A stretch of DNA of 64,000 nt, taken from contig JAGMVK010000008.1 in NCBI GenBank assembly GCA_020747065.1, forward strand, positions 2,418,001 through 2,482,000. The letters run 5' to 3'. Source of the stretch: Cadophora sp. MPI-SDFR-AT-0126. Taxonomy: Eukaryota > Ascomycota > Leotiomycetes > Helotiales > Ploettnerulaceae. The notes beneath the pieces are model-generated. The model did not search any database. It saw only the letters and a program-made list of their open reading frames with translations, and had not been told where the DNA came from. Position 1 is the stretch's first letter. The number at the start of each line of letters is the position of its first letter. Below, piece by piece: positions 22,190 to 34,735 of this stretch. The position numbers and the translations under genes are program-made.

Positions 22190-22836
22190 GGTCTCCACCA
22201 TTTCTTCGATGTATGACAACATCTCTGAATTGGTTCTTGCAGGATCTTCAATATGAGTGAGCAGGAGTCCCGACATTGTATGATCTGTACAATGATCTTC
22301 ACTGAAGAACTTTCCATGAGAAGATGAGAAGCTTTCTTTTTGTGCCTCGAAATCACGCTAGAGAGCCCTTCTAGCCTGGAGTTGACATTAGGCCGACAAC
22401 GGGCAGTCGGTACAGAATTAGGCAGGAGTTTTTTTCCTAGCAGACATGGAATAACATCACAGGTCAAAACAACGTGAATCAAATTTCAATTGATCACTAT
22501 CCTGGAGGTTAGAAAGACACCCTTATGTAAAGGATACATCACATCTAACGATTCAATAGATGTTAAAGCTCCTCTTTGGAGGTTCTTCTGTGCTATCAAT
22601 CTGTCAATCAATATACAAATTCTGCAAATGATGTAATGTCCAAGTCAACAAACTGTTGTTGCCTCGAATTCGAGGCTACTGTAAGCGAGCAGGCTAGACC
22701 TCGAGCACGTCTTGACCTCCTACCCTTCTTTCTTCACCCCAAGAGAAACTTCAAGAGAAACACGCCACAGGATCACGACTGCGTTTCAGAGCCCATTGAG
22801 GCTGCCAACAAACAAGAATCCAATTGTGAGTCTGTG
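22190..22836. promoter_or_regulatory. shared divergent promoter of two 2EXR genes
   Basis: About 0.65 kb lies between the start codons of the minus-strand (22189) and plus-strand (22837) 2EXR genes. A minus-strand open frame (22186-22482) and the upstream part of a plus-strand frame (from 22576) run through it without family features. The plus-strand protein could start earlier than 22837, as the frame is open. Confidence 0.35.
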
Positions 22837-24005
22837 ATGGTAAACATGTCTCCTGGTAAGCCTCTGAAGTCTTTGTTTACTGCCCATACTCCTCCAGCAA
22901 CAATGTAGAACTGACCAACTCACACAGTTGCCGTCCCAAAAGTAAAGAGTTCTATGCTCTACGACATCGATGCAAAGCCCTCGACGCTTACTATGAAGAC
23001 AGATGGAGACGAACTCACCGATGTAAGACCAAGTGCCGTCCCCCAATCCGCTGGTGCTGGTCCGCTCGAAGAGTTTCCACTGTTCTCCAAGATGTGCTCG
23101 GATCTCCAAGTTATGATATTCAAATTCATGCTGCCCCCGGCTGGAGTGATTGGTAAGTTTGAAGAATTCAGCTTGCTTCTTTCTTACACCTACGACAATT
23201 TTCTATCACACTGAGCTTTCGATGGCGTTGTCTACAGCAGAGTGCTTATTAGATATAACTTCACAGGAGTTCACCATATAGTCAAGACGCCCAAGAAGTC
23301 AAAAGCCTCCTTCACTTTACGATTGGCACACATAGACATCAAGACTTTCGCCAAGCATCGTGGTGTCGCCCTGATGGGAGTCTGTGTCGAATTGAATAAG
23401 ATGTACAAGAAAGCCATGCCAATCTGTCTACCCATGGGAACCTATCGCGACCCAAACAGCACAGAACGCACAAACTATGATTTCGACATCCTTGTCAACC
23501 ACCACAAAGCCCCAAACTTCCTACGCATCTCCACCGACGACCTCGTCTACTTCCGTAGCTATCTCAGTACCGCCGCGTCCAGAATCGACCGAGTACAAGG
23601 ACTTCTCATTCATCAACCGTGGGCCAAGAGTGTCACACAACTCGGACTCTACCATGCGATCTTCAAGAAGCTATCGCCAGAGGAGCTGAACCGCGCCCTT
23701 AAGGGTCTTTGTACTGCTTTCCCTATGCTAAAGGAGATTCGCGTTCACGATAGCCCCGTAGGTTATGAGGTAAGTTGCATATATCCACACTACTTTTATC
23801 ATACGACACTTGCTGATCTCATCGGAAGTGTCAATGGTTAGAGGCTGACCCCAGATCACCTGCTCCGAAACTTGGTGACAGCACTTTATCCCCTTCGGTA
23901 CAAAGAAGATTGTTCAAGAAGCTTGAGGACCTCCAGGCTGAGTTGGATAAGGATCCCTATTTCCCTTCGAACAAAAAGTCGGTACCACGAATTACTTACA
24001 TCTAA
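22837..24005 (+). CDS. 2EXR-domain protein
   Basis: Four exons, 22837-22855, 22928-23152, 23216-23769 and 23844-24005, join to 960 nt, or 319 residues, all phases consistent. The first 2EXR block is divergent: FPLFSKMCSDLQVMIFKFML, then PPAGVIG with a phase-1 intron right after, as in the neighbour at 21194-22189. The second block reads LMGVCVELNKMYKKAMPICL. Later come TDDLVYFRSYL, KSVTQLGL and LCTAFPMLKEIRVHD, the family's C-terminal order. The last exon is charged and ends KSVPRITYI. The upstream frame is open to 22576, so a longer N-terminus is possible. It is divergent from the 2EXR gene on its left and convergent with the one at 24305-25168. Confidence 0.75.
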
Positions 24006-24304
24006 ATGGGGTTTGTGATTCTCAGGTCTTCTCAACACTTCGACATGGTGAATCTTGAAGCATTACTTTTTTCGTTGTACGATAGTGGATGGATAGGAAA
24101 CGCATGGCTGGCAGGAGACATAAGTCCTCAGCTTCTTTGATTTGAGCACATTGCCGGAATGAATATTGAAGCCACGCTCTTTGTTGTAGCAAGATGGAAA
24201 GGCAACTTTGAGATAAGGGTTTGATAAATTCAATTCGGAGATATCATACACTGAATCCAACACTTTGCATGTGTGACTCCGTCAACTAACCATTTTGCAA
24301 TGCC

Positions 24305-25168
24305 TCAAATTTCCAAGATCTTCACGTCGACGGTTCCTCTACGAACTTCTCCGCCCTCCAGTTCAGCACCAGAATACTCCTCCAGCCTCTCTTTAAACTT
24401 CTCCAAAAACCCCTCAAAATACCTCAAAATGCTTTCAACAGCCATATCACCTCCCTCCCCTCCCCTAAACTCATCCCACATCACCGCCCTCAGAGTCTTC
24501 AAACCCGTACATTTCCCTACAACACCCAACAGAGTTTCATAACTCTCAAAGTCTGGACGCATGAATGTCGTCGCCGGGATAGCAAGATTCTCAATCTGCG
24601 CCCAGAATTCCTGAAGGCGGTAGTTGCTTTGAATAGCGCGTGAGAAGTCGCGGTTGATGATGACCTTGCGGAAGATGTCCATACACAGCGTCTCAGACTT
24701 CGCGAGTCTGATCTGGCCCTTTCCATTAGGTCCGGATGGGAGGACGATAGGATAATGCGAGATATAGAAAGAACGTATTTCTTTGGTGGTGCTAAGGAGT
24801 GTGGTCATTCTTGTTACTTTTAGCTCAGTCGCGATTTCTCCTGGATGAGGGATGGGCTGGAAAGCATCACCGCCGTGGGTGTACCCTGTCCTGGAGATGC
24901 TGAACGTGAGGTATAGACCAAATGATGGATCGGAGATTAAGATGTGGCACTTGAGTCGAAGTATTGCCGGTGGCGGGAGAGTGTGTCTGAGGATTTTTAG
25001 GCGTAGTTCTGAGGGGAGAGCTGAGTAGCGTGGAAAGGTTTTGAGAGGGACTGAAGATGAGGCTGTGGGTTGTGTTTGAGAGTCTGGGTCGGCGTTGTCT
25101 GGTGGCGTAGGATGTGGAATGATGGTGAGATTGTTAAGGGTGTTGGACAATATATCTGTCACGTCCAT
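24305..25168 (-). CDS. 2EXR-domain protein
   Basis: An intronless gene of 287 residues from ATG 25168. The signature FPRYSALPSELRLKILRHTL followed by PPPAIL lies near residues 44-70. The second block reads LLSTTKEIRSFYISHYPIVL, then LAKSETLCMDIF, IENLAIPATTFM and VGKCTGLKTLRAVMWDEF, in the normal 2EXR order. Unlike the two neighbours to its left it lacks an intron after the first motif. The C-terminus is charged and ends VDVKILEI. Its role is unknown; cellular location cannot be predicted, and no signal peptide or membrane segment is seen. Confidence 0.8.
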   Translation of the reverse strand: MDVTDILSNTLNNLTIIPHPTPPDNADPDSQTQPTASSSVPLKTFPRYSALPSELRLKILRHTLPPPAILRLKCHILISDPSFGLYLTFSISRTGYTHGGDAFQPIPHPGEIATELKVTRMTTLLSTTKEIRSFYISHYPIVLPSGPNGKGQIRLAKSETLCMDIFRKVIINRDFSRAIQSNYRLQEFWAQIENLAIPATTFMRPDFESYETLLGVVGKCTGLKTLRAVMWDEFRGGEGGDMAVESILRYFEGFLEKFKERLEEYSGAELEGGEVRRGTVDVKILEI

Positions 25169-26864
25169 TGCGAGGATCGCTGGTGGTTTGGCAGCGTGGC
25201 TGCAGGTAACTGAACTTGAATTGATAGCTGATGTCGGACTTCTCTTACTGGTACCAGAATAATTTATCTTGCCGGCCGTAAGATTGAGTGTATTTGACAG
25301 ACACTTCGAGGATTCATGAGAGGAGGTCGGATCCTTACAGAGAAGAAACGAGCGGGATGTTTATGAGGCGACGTTGATATAATTCTCGGTTACCTAGCGT
25401 AGGCAACTACAAAAGGCCAAGAATTCTTTCAGCGCTCGGCACGTCTCTCTCGATGCGTGATCACAACGCTCGAAAACAATTCGTTCCATCTTCATTCCCA
25501 CCATTTGGTGTCAATGTGTTTGTATCAGTACCGGTGATTGAAGGACAGCATATTTATTGTAGAGATTGGAAGGTCTCGGGGGGCAGTAATGATCCCAGGA
25601 CTTAGGTGCCGTAATTGTGTAACGACGCAACAACACTTAAGGCAGTATCAAGTATGGGAGCAAGAGGGTAGGCAAAGAGTGATATTATAGGGCGGGGGCT
25701 GATCGCTCTTGCGTCAAAACTACGCATGTGGCTATGGGGATTGGTTTGAATGAAGTCCAAGCCACTCCTCTTGTTTCTCGAACGCACATTTTATTCGTTC
25801 TTCGCAGGAATTGTGGAACGGATAAAGGCGGATTCTAATATAACACCCTCGCATACCGAGCACTGAACTCGATAATGTTGCAGGAAGCTCGGAGGAGAAA
25901 AGAGCCTCAAGGCCTACCATGATCGATCCCGTAAATTCTCATGGCCTCGACGAGGCTATCGTGCGTCCACCTGAGGCTCATGTGATTCGATAAGAAGCAT
26001 GCCACGTGGAGAAGCCATGCATCGAGCTTATGCATCAGGCTTGTCCGCCTTGGGGGGGTAATCTTCCGTCGAAGTGATGGTGAAGTTAGACTCTGTCTCT
26101 TCCTTCTGCTATTCTCAGCAGTACCGCTCTTACCTTTCTAATTGGACCATGCGACTCCACATCTACCAAAAATTATTAGACAAGCGAAATACTTTCCTTA
26201 ACGCCCCTTAGTGATTCAGCGGTGCTCTCCATGTCGGTCCTGGTTTTATCTGCCCGTTGTACGCGGCATCTCACGAGTCTCGAGTCGAGGCTCACTAGAA
26301 GACGGAAAAAGTCCCAACCAACATAATATTCGATAGCACGAACGAGAGGGTTTTACGGTAGAAGAGTATCTCACCAAAATGAACTTTATCCAGAATGATA
26401 CCAAGTGAAGCTGCAAGATGCCTCTGCTATGGCTTGGCTTTCTGCAAGTGTTTCTCGCCGAGCTTTCACCGCCTTGTTCTGCCTGGTCAAAAACATTGAC
26501 CACCTACTTGACGAATGACCGCAAGAAACGTGTTGCACCCATCCATCATTCATCACGACAGCCTATTAACAATCATTCGCTTGAGGAGGATTGGCTGTTT
26601 ACGATGATGTGGGAAGGCAACTGGAAGGTGGTCTCCGCGCTACATCAAAGCAATGATGTCCTCCATGCCCAACGGGCATCACCCAACTGCGTCGAAAGCC
26701 ACCGACCACCAACTGTGCCTACACAATAACCTGGCCACTATCTGTGCTGGTCTCCTCAAAACGAAACCGAAACCGAAAGATCGAGCTCACCAAAGGCGAA
26801 ATCAGGCGTATCTCGGTCGGTCACAGCCTTCCTTCCATCACGTTGAACCTGAGCCTTGCCTGTG
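25169..26864. other. 1.7-kb gene-free region
   Basis: No open frame in this stretch shows domain features, and none joins convincingly to another exon. It contains the promoters of the minus-strand 2EXR gene (25168) and of the ArgRS-like gene (26865). Several short plus-strand frames between 26418 and 26865 overlap the start of the latter without homology. Confidence 0.4.
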
Positions 26865-29007
26865 ATGGCGTCAACTACCTCACTTCCAGGCCTTCAAGCC
26901 TTCTTTGCGGAACTCGGGCTCGGAATGGAACCCATCCCGTCCTTTGCGGCAGCCGATGTCCTGAATAAGCCTACAGACATCTATCAGTCATACCTTGCGG
27001 AACACTTACAGAAACTTGTTGACTGTGATCGGGGGCTCGTCTACGATTCCATCCAGCCTGCGAGTACAACTGGAAATGGAGACTTGGATGTTGTCTTGCC
27101 AAAGCTCAAATTACCAGGCATCATTCCCAAAGAGCTCGCAGGCGAGCTTCTCAAAAAGGTATGGCGACCTTATCAGTTCCCCCAATGGTTTCTTGAAGAG
27201 TCTGACGAATCAGTTTCAACCCCATCCTCTCTTCACCCTTCCCTTCAAGGATGGGATACATCTTCGATTCTTTTTCTCTCCCAAAACCATACCACGAATC
27301 ATTTTCCCATACATCAACGACCGCAAAGCTATATATGGCGTTGATCCATCGTTAGGCCTGCGAGACGGACCTGGTTCTGGACGAAAGAAGGTTCTTGTCG
27401 AATTTTCCTCCCCGAATATAGCCACAGAATTTACGACAGCTCACTTGAAGAGCACTATACTTGGCGCTTTTGTAGCAAATATATACGAGGCTATGGGATG
27501 GGACGTGGTCAGGATTAACTACTTAGGAGACTGGGGTCAACACCTTGGGCTGCTCGACGTGGGCTGGAAGAAATATGGCGCGGAACAGGTTCTTAAGGGG
27601 CAACAGGATCAATTCAGATATATATACGACTTATACGCGAAGATGTTGGATGAGTTAAAGCCCGAGTTAGAAGCGAGAAGGAAGGCTCGAGACGATAGGG
27701 AAGATACGGTGGAGCTTGAAACCCAAGGTCTCTTTGCTAAAAGGGACGCGTCCTTTAAGCAGATGGAGGATGGTCAGCCTAACGCTATAGCACTATGGCA
27801 GACTCTCCGAGATATCAGTATCGCATATTACGTTGAAACGTATGCGCGGCTAGGAATCAAATTCGACGAATACTCCGGCGAGTCTCAAGTGAGCCTTAAC
27901 CCAGAGGCGTTCACTGAAGTTGAAACTCTGCTGAAAGAAAGAGGCATTTACGCAGAACAAGATGGAGCGTGGATTATTGACTACGACGAGCACGGCGCCA
28001 AGTTGGGCACCTCGACGGTTCGACGCCGGGACGGGTCCACAACATACTTGTTGAGAGACATTGCAACAGTTTTCGACCGCTTCAAGACACACTCCTTCGA
28101 CAAAATGATTTACATTGTCTGCGAACAAGATATGCATTTTCGACATGTTTTCAAAGCAGTCGAGCTCAGTAAGTAATTGTCCGAGCGATCCCCTTCCGAC
28201 TTTAGCCTATTCCCAAGAGCTTAAGTTTCGATTTCTGCTCGAAAGTGCGCCTTGGTTGACGCCAGGACTTATGGAACTCCTCTAACTCTGATCTTTCACA
28301 CCTCTCGAGCGATTGCTGACTCGGAACTTGTCACAGTGGGTGAGGTTGACCTCGCGAAGAAACTACAACACATTACTTTCACCAGACCCGGCGGCTCATC
28401 GGCTCACCTACTTGGTGATATCCTCGACCAATGTGAGACACATATGCGCGAAGCTATGAAGGCGATCCCAGAAGAGTATCCGTTTGAGGACTGTGATGCG
28501 AAGGTTGCGGGTATAAATTCCCTTGTCATTCAAGAGCTCTCCCCGATCCCCAAAAAGGCCCACGGGAACGACCTCGGATTCAACTTCATGACGTCGTTGG
28601 AAGGCGAGACCGGCTCAAACCTTCAAGCTTGCTATGCAAGGCTCTGCTCAGCCATTGTGGCCATTGGAAGACTCCCAACTGCAGAGGAAATTCCTAATAT
28701 CGATTATTCGTCACTTTGGGAGGACTCAGACGAGACGTGGTGCGAACTACTTCGATTGCTGACCCGGTACCCAAACGTTGTCAGCTCCGCGTTCAAAACC
28801 CTTGACCCAGTAACGATTCTTTCATACTTGTTCACCGTCGCTGAGCAATTGACTCTGTGTCTTGATGAGGCTGCTGAAGATGAGTCTAACGGAGAAAGTT
28901 CGAATGCAGAGTCGAAGTATGCCCCCCGAGCTGTTCTCTACGAGAATGTCCGACAAGTACTAGAAAATGGGATGAAACTACTTGGAACGGCTCCCATTGG
29001 GAAATGA
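26865..29007 (+). CDS. arginyl-tRNA synthetase-like protein with altered signature motifs
   Basis: Exons 26865-27158, 27214-28168 and 28337-29007 join to 1920 nt, or 639 residues, all phases consistent. The N-terminal add-on domain, the core VLVEFSSPNIA, GWDVVRINYLGDWGQHLG, YLLRDIATVF, the linker DLAKKLQHITF and the C-terminal helical domain ending VLENGMKLLG are all present, as in fungal cytosolic ArgRS. ArgRS charges tRNA-Arg using ATP. The class I HIGH site, usually H-x-G-H before LRST, here reads TTAH (172-175) before LKST. The KMSKS region reads FTRPGGSSAHLLGD (about 431-442), without a recognisable MS-x-R-x-G. The third exon is preceded by an unusually long 168-nt intron. The reading frame is intact, so this looks like a diverged paralogue, possibly non-catalytic. 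Some fungal ArgRS forms also have relaxed motifs, so inactivity is not proved. Confidence 0.8.
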
Positions 29008-30210
29008 GCGACTTTACCTTTTCACGCCCGTATTGCTTCATATGAACAGACCCTGCCAGCGAAGTTCTATCGATTTTGTTCATGGCTTGTACACACGTAT
29101 CTGATATAAGTACTATTCCATTTATTCGCACTTTTGTCTCTCTGCGAAACATAAGGGTGATTTTCTAGTGGGATGTCCTCAAAAAACACAGATCCATCAC
29201 TTCCAAACAACGACCCGCTTTTAGTGGTTAAGAGTATCTACGTGACATACATTATTGGTACCCACTAAAATGCATTGAATTTTTTGGCCTATTGTAATAT
29301 AAGAGAAAATATTTCTTAAAATAATAAAAGGTAATACAATATTATATTTTTGTGCGACTTCGTTATACTATTCGTGTATTGAAGTGGTTTCTAGAAAGAG
29401 ACTCTTAATAATATACAATTGATTCTGTTGAAGATCTAAAATCGACTCTAGTAAGAACACTCTTAAGTGAAGTAGAACGGATCCTTCAGTAGTCTCTGGT
29501 AGAAAAGTATAGCGAGGGTACGTAAGGAACTAAATGATACCTATATAACAGTTCGTAGGCTAACTTAGGATGCTTAGGCCATACTTAGGTATACTTGGGA
29601 ATGCTTAGTTAATGCTCACCTTCAGCTCAGTTTAAAGCGGCAGCTACTCACGTCCAAACATTAAGACGGAACTAGCCAAAAGAAGTTATTGACTCCGACT
29701 TTTCTAGCAGTAACCAGGCCGCATGATCTCATACAAATGTTGTTCGCGTTGCGCTTTGCAATCATAAATACGCTGGCTCCTTCCGGAATCATCAAATCTG
29801 CAGCAAAGCCTTCATTTATCCTGTATATTAAGATCTTTCTATATCGCCGAGAATACCTAGTTTCATTCCATAAGAAGGATATACACCCCTCACAGTACTG
29901 ACCCGCACCTGTCGCTAAGATCGCTCTTTAAATGCGGTTCATATGCCTTATTTTGTCAGTACACAGTTTAGCATTATTATAGGCACCGGACCCATAATCT
30001 TTATTCTATTCTCTAGAACTTGATCCACCGATTCTGATGCACTTCCATGACAGACTGGCGCTGAATTCTAAGAAACCACACCAACGGTGGGTGATTTTTG
30101 CCACCGCATAGTTCTGCAATACGATCTGACGGTTTCGTTGAGTCAGGCCAAGCAGTATCAATGTAGCCACTGTAACTTATCCAAGGCTGACAATACCGGG
30201 ATCTGGTCTT
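29008..30210. other. intergenic region with AT-rich island
   Basis: About 1.2 kb without a supported gene. From about 29200 to 29640 the sequence is strikingly AT-rich, with runs such as AAAATATTTCTTAAAATAAT and repeated CTTAGG-like words near 29560-29610. A 70-codon plus-strand frame (29689-29901) has no recognisable domain. This may be a decayed transposon fragment. Confidence 0.45.
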
Positions 30211-32744
30211 TCAGCCAGGTGCCTGCTCGGCGGGAGGCTTCTCTTCGTCACTCGGTGTTATAGGGCTACCGAAAAGGCAAAACCTGCCGAACCGTAACAT
30301 TGCGATGTACGAAAACTTTGTCTTTTTCTCCAACAGCTTGGGCCAAGCTAGATCTCCAACAATTTGCCAGCACCGGGTGTGGTATGAGGGGACAAAGCAA
30401 GTGGCAATCGCCATTCCCAGAATGCCAAATGTGATGATCAAGCCTACAAAAGATCCGAAGCTTGCAGGTAGGAAGGGTATGACATTTCGATCCATGGAGA
30501 ATATCCCTGCCGTCAATGCTACTGGGAGAGAAGACTACGAGATTAAGAGCCAGGTTAGTGAGAGGTGTCTTTAACACTAATTGGGTACCTTGAACTTACC
30601 ATCATAATCACCGAAAGCCATTTACTGTCCTGGGTGAGTTTTTGCTGAAGGATACCTACTTGGTTGTTTTCAAGGCTGAGTTGAGTTTCAAGCTGGACGT
30701 ATAGACAGATTTGTCAGTAACTGTACGCTTTATCTTGGAATTCTCATCTAGGAGGCAGCTGGGGTACGTAAAACTATAAACCTACCTCTCGGGCAAAATC
30801 GTCACACCGTTCCGCCAGGCACTCAAGAGTCATCTTCTGCGATTCCAGTTCGTCGAAGATGATTTGGATTGCAGCAAGCGTCCGATATTCGTTGGGTAGC
30901 TCGGCCTGATCCTGGAAATAGACAGCATATTTGATACAAAACTTTTCGCAAGCGTTGACGGTTTTAGACAGCTCCATCGATAGTTTCTTGGAGAGCATTC
31001 TGACTTGTACGATCCAATTCCGAGACTTTCGAACCTTGTCATCATACTCCAGGGCCTCTTTGGAAGAGGGTCTCTCTCCAGAGAGGGATAGCGAATAGTC
31101 GTGCGTCTAGTCCACACGTTAGTTGGGAGATGGGAAATTCAACCCATCACACAACACTGATTGGGTTGTAGATATTGATAAATGCCCTATCACTCTCTCC
31201 TAGCAGCTATTTCTTTATTGCACTGTGCCTTACATCTTGTTCGGCGTTGGCAGAAACCCCCCTCCCCCCTCCCCCCACTGGACTTTTAATCTCCTGCGCC
31301 GAGGTCAGGGAAAAGGGAGACTCACATATTCGTGGACACTTTCTTTGATTTTTGCAACCAACTGCTGCCACTCACGATTGACCTGATTTAGGCGAACGCG
31401 GAATACCACTAGAAAATATTTCCTGGGGTTCCAATCTGGCTTATCCACTTCGCAGGTACCATAGGTCAAAGGGTCCATGCGATTGCCGCCTTCATCCAGA
31501 CTATCCTCATGGTATGCCGAAACTGTTTCCTTTCCTTCTCCTTCATCCTCGAAGTAGTTGTCAACGAAGGCATACGCAACCCACCTCGACTCATCTATTC
31601 CGGAAACTAGACAGGAAACTTGAGCCTCGTAGAGAAAACTAGGGGACCCACTGCTCGTCCAGTCAAGAAAGGAAATATCTCGGCATTGCCTCAAGGGACG
31701 TCCATTAGCATGTAGTCGATGATCCTCGTGTGCCTTCGGTGATTTCCTCCACACATAGTACGGTAGGTGAAATGCTAATTGAAACATCGCTATTCTTTTG
31801 GGTGGAAATGTCACTCCTATAAAGTTCTCAAAGGCGAGGTGCCCGTGGATGGCCGAGCGGAGGCCAGGGGTTTGATGGTCCGATGCTGTGGTCACTAGAG
31901 CATAGATACTCCAACGGTCTAAACCAGTGATGAATCTACAATCAGTCATCGTTGGAAACAGGATCAAGATAAAGAAGGTTGGTGTTTACTCGCATTAACC
32001 GGCGATCGGCATCTGGCACCTCTTCCTCTTCATCTCCCCTTTTGCTTTCCCCTTTTTCTTTTTGATTTTCACTCGTGGCGGGGTCCGTTAGATTCCCCAG
32101 ACGAATGATTACCCCTTCTTTGACCTTAGTTATAGTGTCGTCACCGAACGAAGGGCTGGAACCGGTACAGCGGAAGCGCTAAGGCAAAGTCCCATGCATG
32201 AGCTTTCACAATGTTCGATACTTCGTACGTGACTGAGGATTAGGAAACTTACTGGTTTCTTCAGCTCTCTAAAAAGATCGCGTGCAGTCAATCGTCCTCG
32301 ATAAGGTCTTTGACGTCCTGGTCCCCCGCCGTCTTTAAACTCTCTATCATCCAAATACGCAACAAGAAGCTCGCTCGCTTCTCCCTCCTCTGCTTCGAGG
32401 GCTGCCAGACTTGCACCAACGCAGTAAGCCTCGACCAGATCCGCCTGGGGTGAGCATGCTTCTGATTCATCAGGGTCCTGCATGAAGGTGCGTACGACAT
32501 CCTCATCCACCACTCCAGCTTTGATATACGTTTTGTTTTCCATGCTGTAGTCAAGATCCGATCGGCGCGTCGCAAACTTCGGATTCCATTCGCTGGGTAT
32601 TAAATTTAGGAATAAACCCGTGCTTTGGGCCGAGTTCGGTCCTCGATGATTCGCCAGTTGCTTCATGATCAGAATCAGCCTTCCCTTGGCCCCCACTCGG
32701 CGAAGAACGACAGGGACGGAGAGGAGGGTGGCGATGATATGCAA
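30211..32744 (-). CDS. fungal protein with C-terminal CorA-like membrane segment pair
   Basis: Six exons fit: 32253-32744, 32000-32178, 31326-31935, 30786-31106, 30600-30692 and 30211-30534, totalling 2019 nt (672 residues). The second intron (31936-31999) uses a weak GTTAAT donor, and the third (31107-31325) is long at 219 nt, so these joins are less sure. The N-terminus could start upstream of 32744. The central part (DRWSIYALVTTASDHQTPGL, FPPKRIAMFQLAFHLPYYVW, RMDPLTYGTCEVDKPDWNPR) belongs to a conserved fungal family of unknown function. A coiled-coil-like helix follows (LECLAERCDDFARE, LSLENNQVGILQQKLTQDS). Two hydrophobic segments then flank AGIFSMDRNVIPF, an arrangement like the end of CorA-type cation channels, although the canonical GMN is replaced by SMD. 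It is likely a membrane protein; transport function is speculative. Confidence 0.6.
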
Positions 32745-34735
32745 GTCAGAAACAACAGAAACAGGAAATCAACAGGGAATCAAAGGTACTTGAATATGCT
32801 TGGAAACTGAAGATAGACCTTGGAGGTATGCGTCATCCAGACCGCAGATTGAAGATTACATTAGCTATATCTCTACCCAAACACCACACTGGACAGTCAT
32901 CTGAATGTAAAACCCATATTTTATCATCGCACTGGCCCAGCCAGTCCTCTCGAGTACCCGATCACTAACTCCCAACGCCCAACTTCCATCATTTGAGCGT
33001 TTTCTCCGTTCTGCAGTCCGAGCATCGTGGCTGTTGGCAATAGGGGCAATTTTCTGTACGTATGGGTATTGGACCATGTCCGCAAGAGCACTATAGGCAA
33101 GTATTAACTTCCAACGCCTTCTCGGATCAAAGGTGAGTAGGATTCATTACGCAGAACCACACAAACACGGTCTTTTTCCCCTTCTTGCTCTTGGAGGGAG
33201 GCTATTCCAGTAATATTCCGTCAGCGAAGTTCCTTTGCAAACACCGCCAAGAATTATAATGCACGTATCAAGATGATACACATGCCTTGCAGCAGTCTGT
33301 ACAACGTGAACTGCCCTGGTGATACTAGAAACTAACCATCTTGATACTCGGTGAAAGAAATTTATTCAGTCCGTGCGTGGTGAGTCGTGGACACCTGGTC
33401 GGGCACCAATGCAGGTAAGGCGAGGCTGTTTAATCAAAGAACGAGTTAGAATTACTCAATTGAGGTGGTACACATGCAGCTACCTACATGAACCTGGGAA
33501 GCACGCCGTGAGGAAACTGTGGGACAGAACGAATGTGGTCAGATTGAAGCTGCATTCCTCGGCCCAAACAATTTTTTTGTTTTAGTGATGCGCCTCCCGA
33601 ACTTGGCTCATCTCAAACCTTAAATAAAGCTCGACACTCAAATCCATGTTATCTTCCCAACACAAAACCAAATCATGATATCCTCCTCCCAACACAAATT
33701 ACACCGTCTAACAAACAGCACCAATTTGTTTGATGTGAACGCGCCAAGGCTGGTAGTCTAGGCTGTTGGGAGTTGGAAAGCCGGCGTTTTATTGGTGGAC
33801 ATCAGCCTGTTATGTATGGCGGGCGGCGGGATGCATGCATGAGTCTAATGCATAATCCCTCGCTTATCTTTATTCAAGCCAAACCGATTTCTTGGCTCCG
33901 GTCGCCTCATGTGAGGCGAACGGTGCGACACACATCATCGTGTTGCCAACGCATCGTCAGAGCAGGCTCTCTGGGCGTACGGGTACGGCAGCATTTGCCA
34001 ACCTTAGCGGGTATGATCTAGGTCTGAAGGCAATCAGCGCGGCCATGAGACTTTCTACATGTAGTCTGCCTATGAGAGTTCCATGTCATAAAATGCATGC
34101 CGGGCTGGGGTGGAGCTATTGACAGCTGTTGTGCAATTGTATTGATTTGGAATTGTAAAATGGGAAAAAGGGGGCAAGGGAGTAGGACTTCTTCAAAGAA
34201 CTTTTATGTTGTTTCCTACTGAAATATTGTAAAATCGATTACTGAAAATGAGGGGTTGAGGAGGGGGAGCCCATTCTCCTCTTTAACTATTTGATATTTT
34301 CTTCTTTGATGCTGACAATATTTCCTCATCTTCACTTTAAGAACTGTCGTTGCTATTGGGGCCACTCTCTTTAACAGATGCCGACCAGAACTGCGATGGC
34401 TCGTCATTCTGCTGCTCGTCGAACCTCTCGAGCAGAGTCCCCGTCACAAACCCTCTACTAATTACTAGCCTGTCGCTCTCCTATCCGCATTGGATAACGG
34501 GTCGAAAGTTGAGCCCCTTCCCCTCCATGGCGTGTCTGATCTCTACAAACGGTCAAGGAATTGATGGTCAAACTACAAGGGGAATGTCGAATAGAAAGAC
34601 GTGTTGGTATTGTGTAGCTTCAGACCATCTACGTGCTACTCGCATCACAGGTACGCTCATCCCTGGCCTCCCGTTCCGTGGCTGGTGACTTACAGAATGC
34701 ACTACGTGGCAAGGGTGGTCTGTGGAACGAAGATG
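32745..34735. other. gene-poor region, left part
   Basis: No supported genes. Small open frames on both strands (for example 32865-33077 and 34350-34688) lack domain features. The sequence is of mixed composition with several A/T-rich patches. The promoter of the CorA-like gene should lie at the left edge. Confidence 0.4.
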
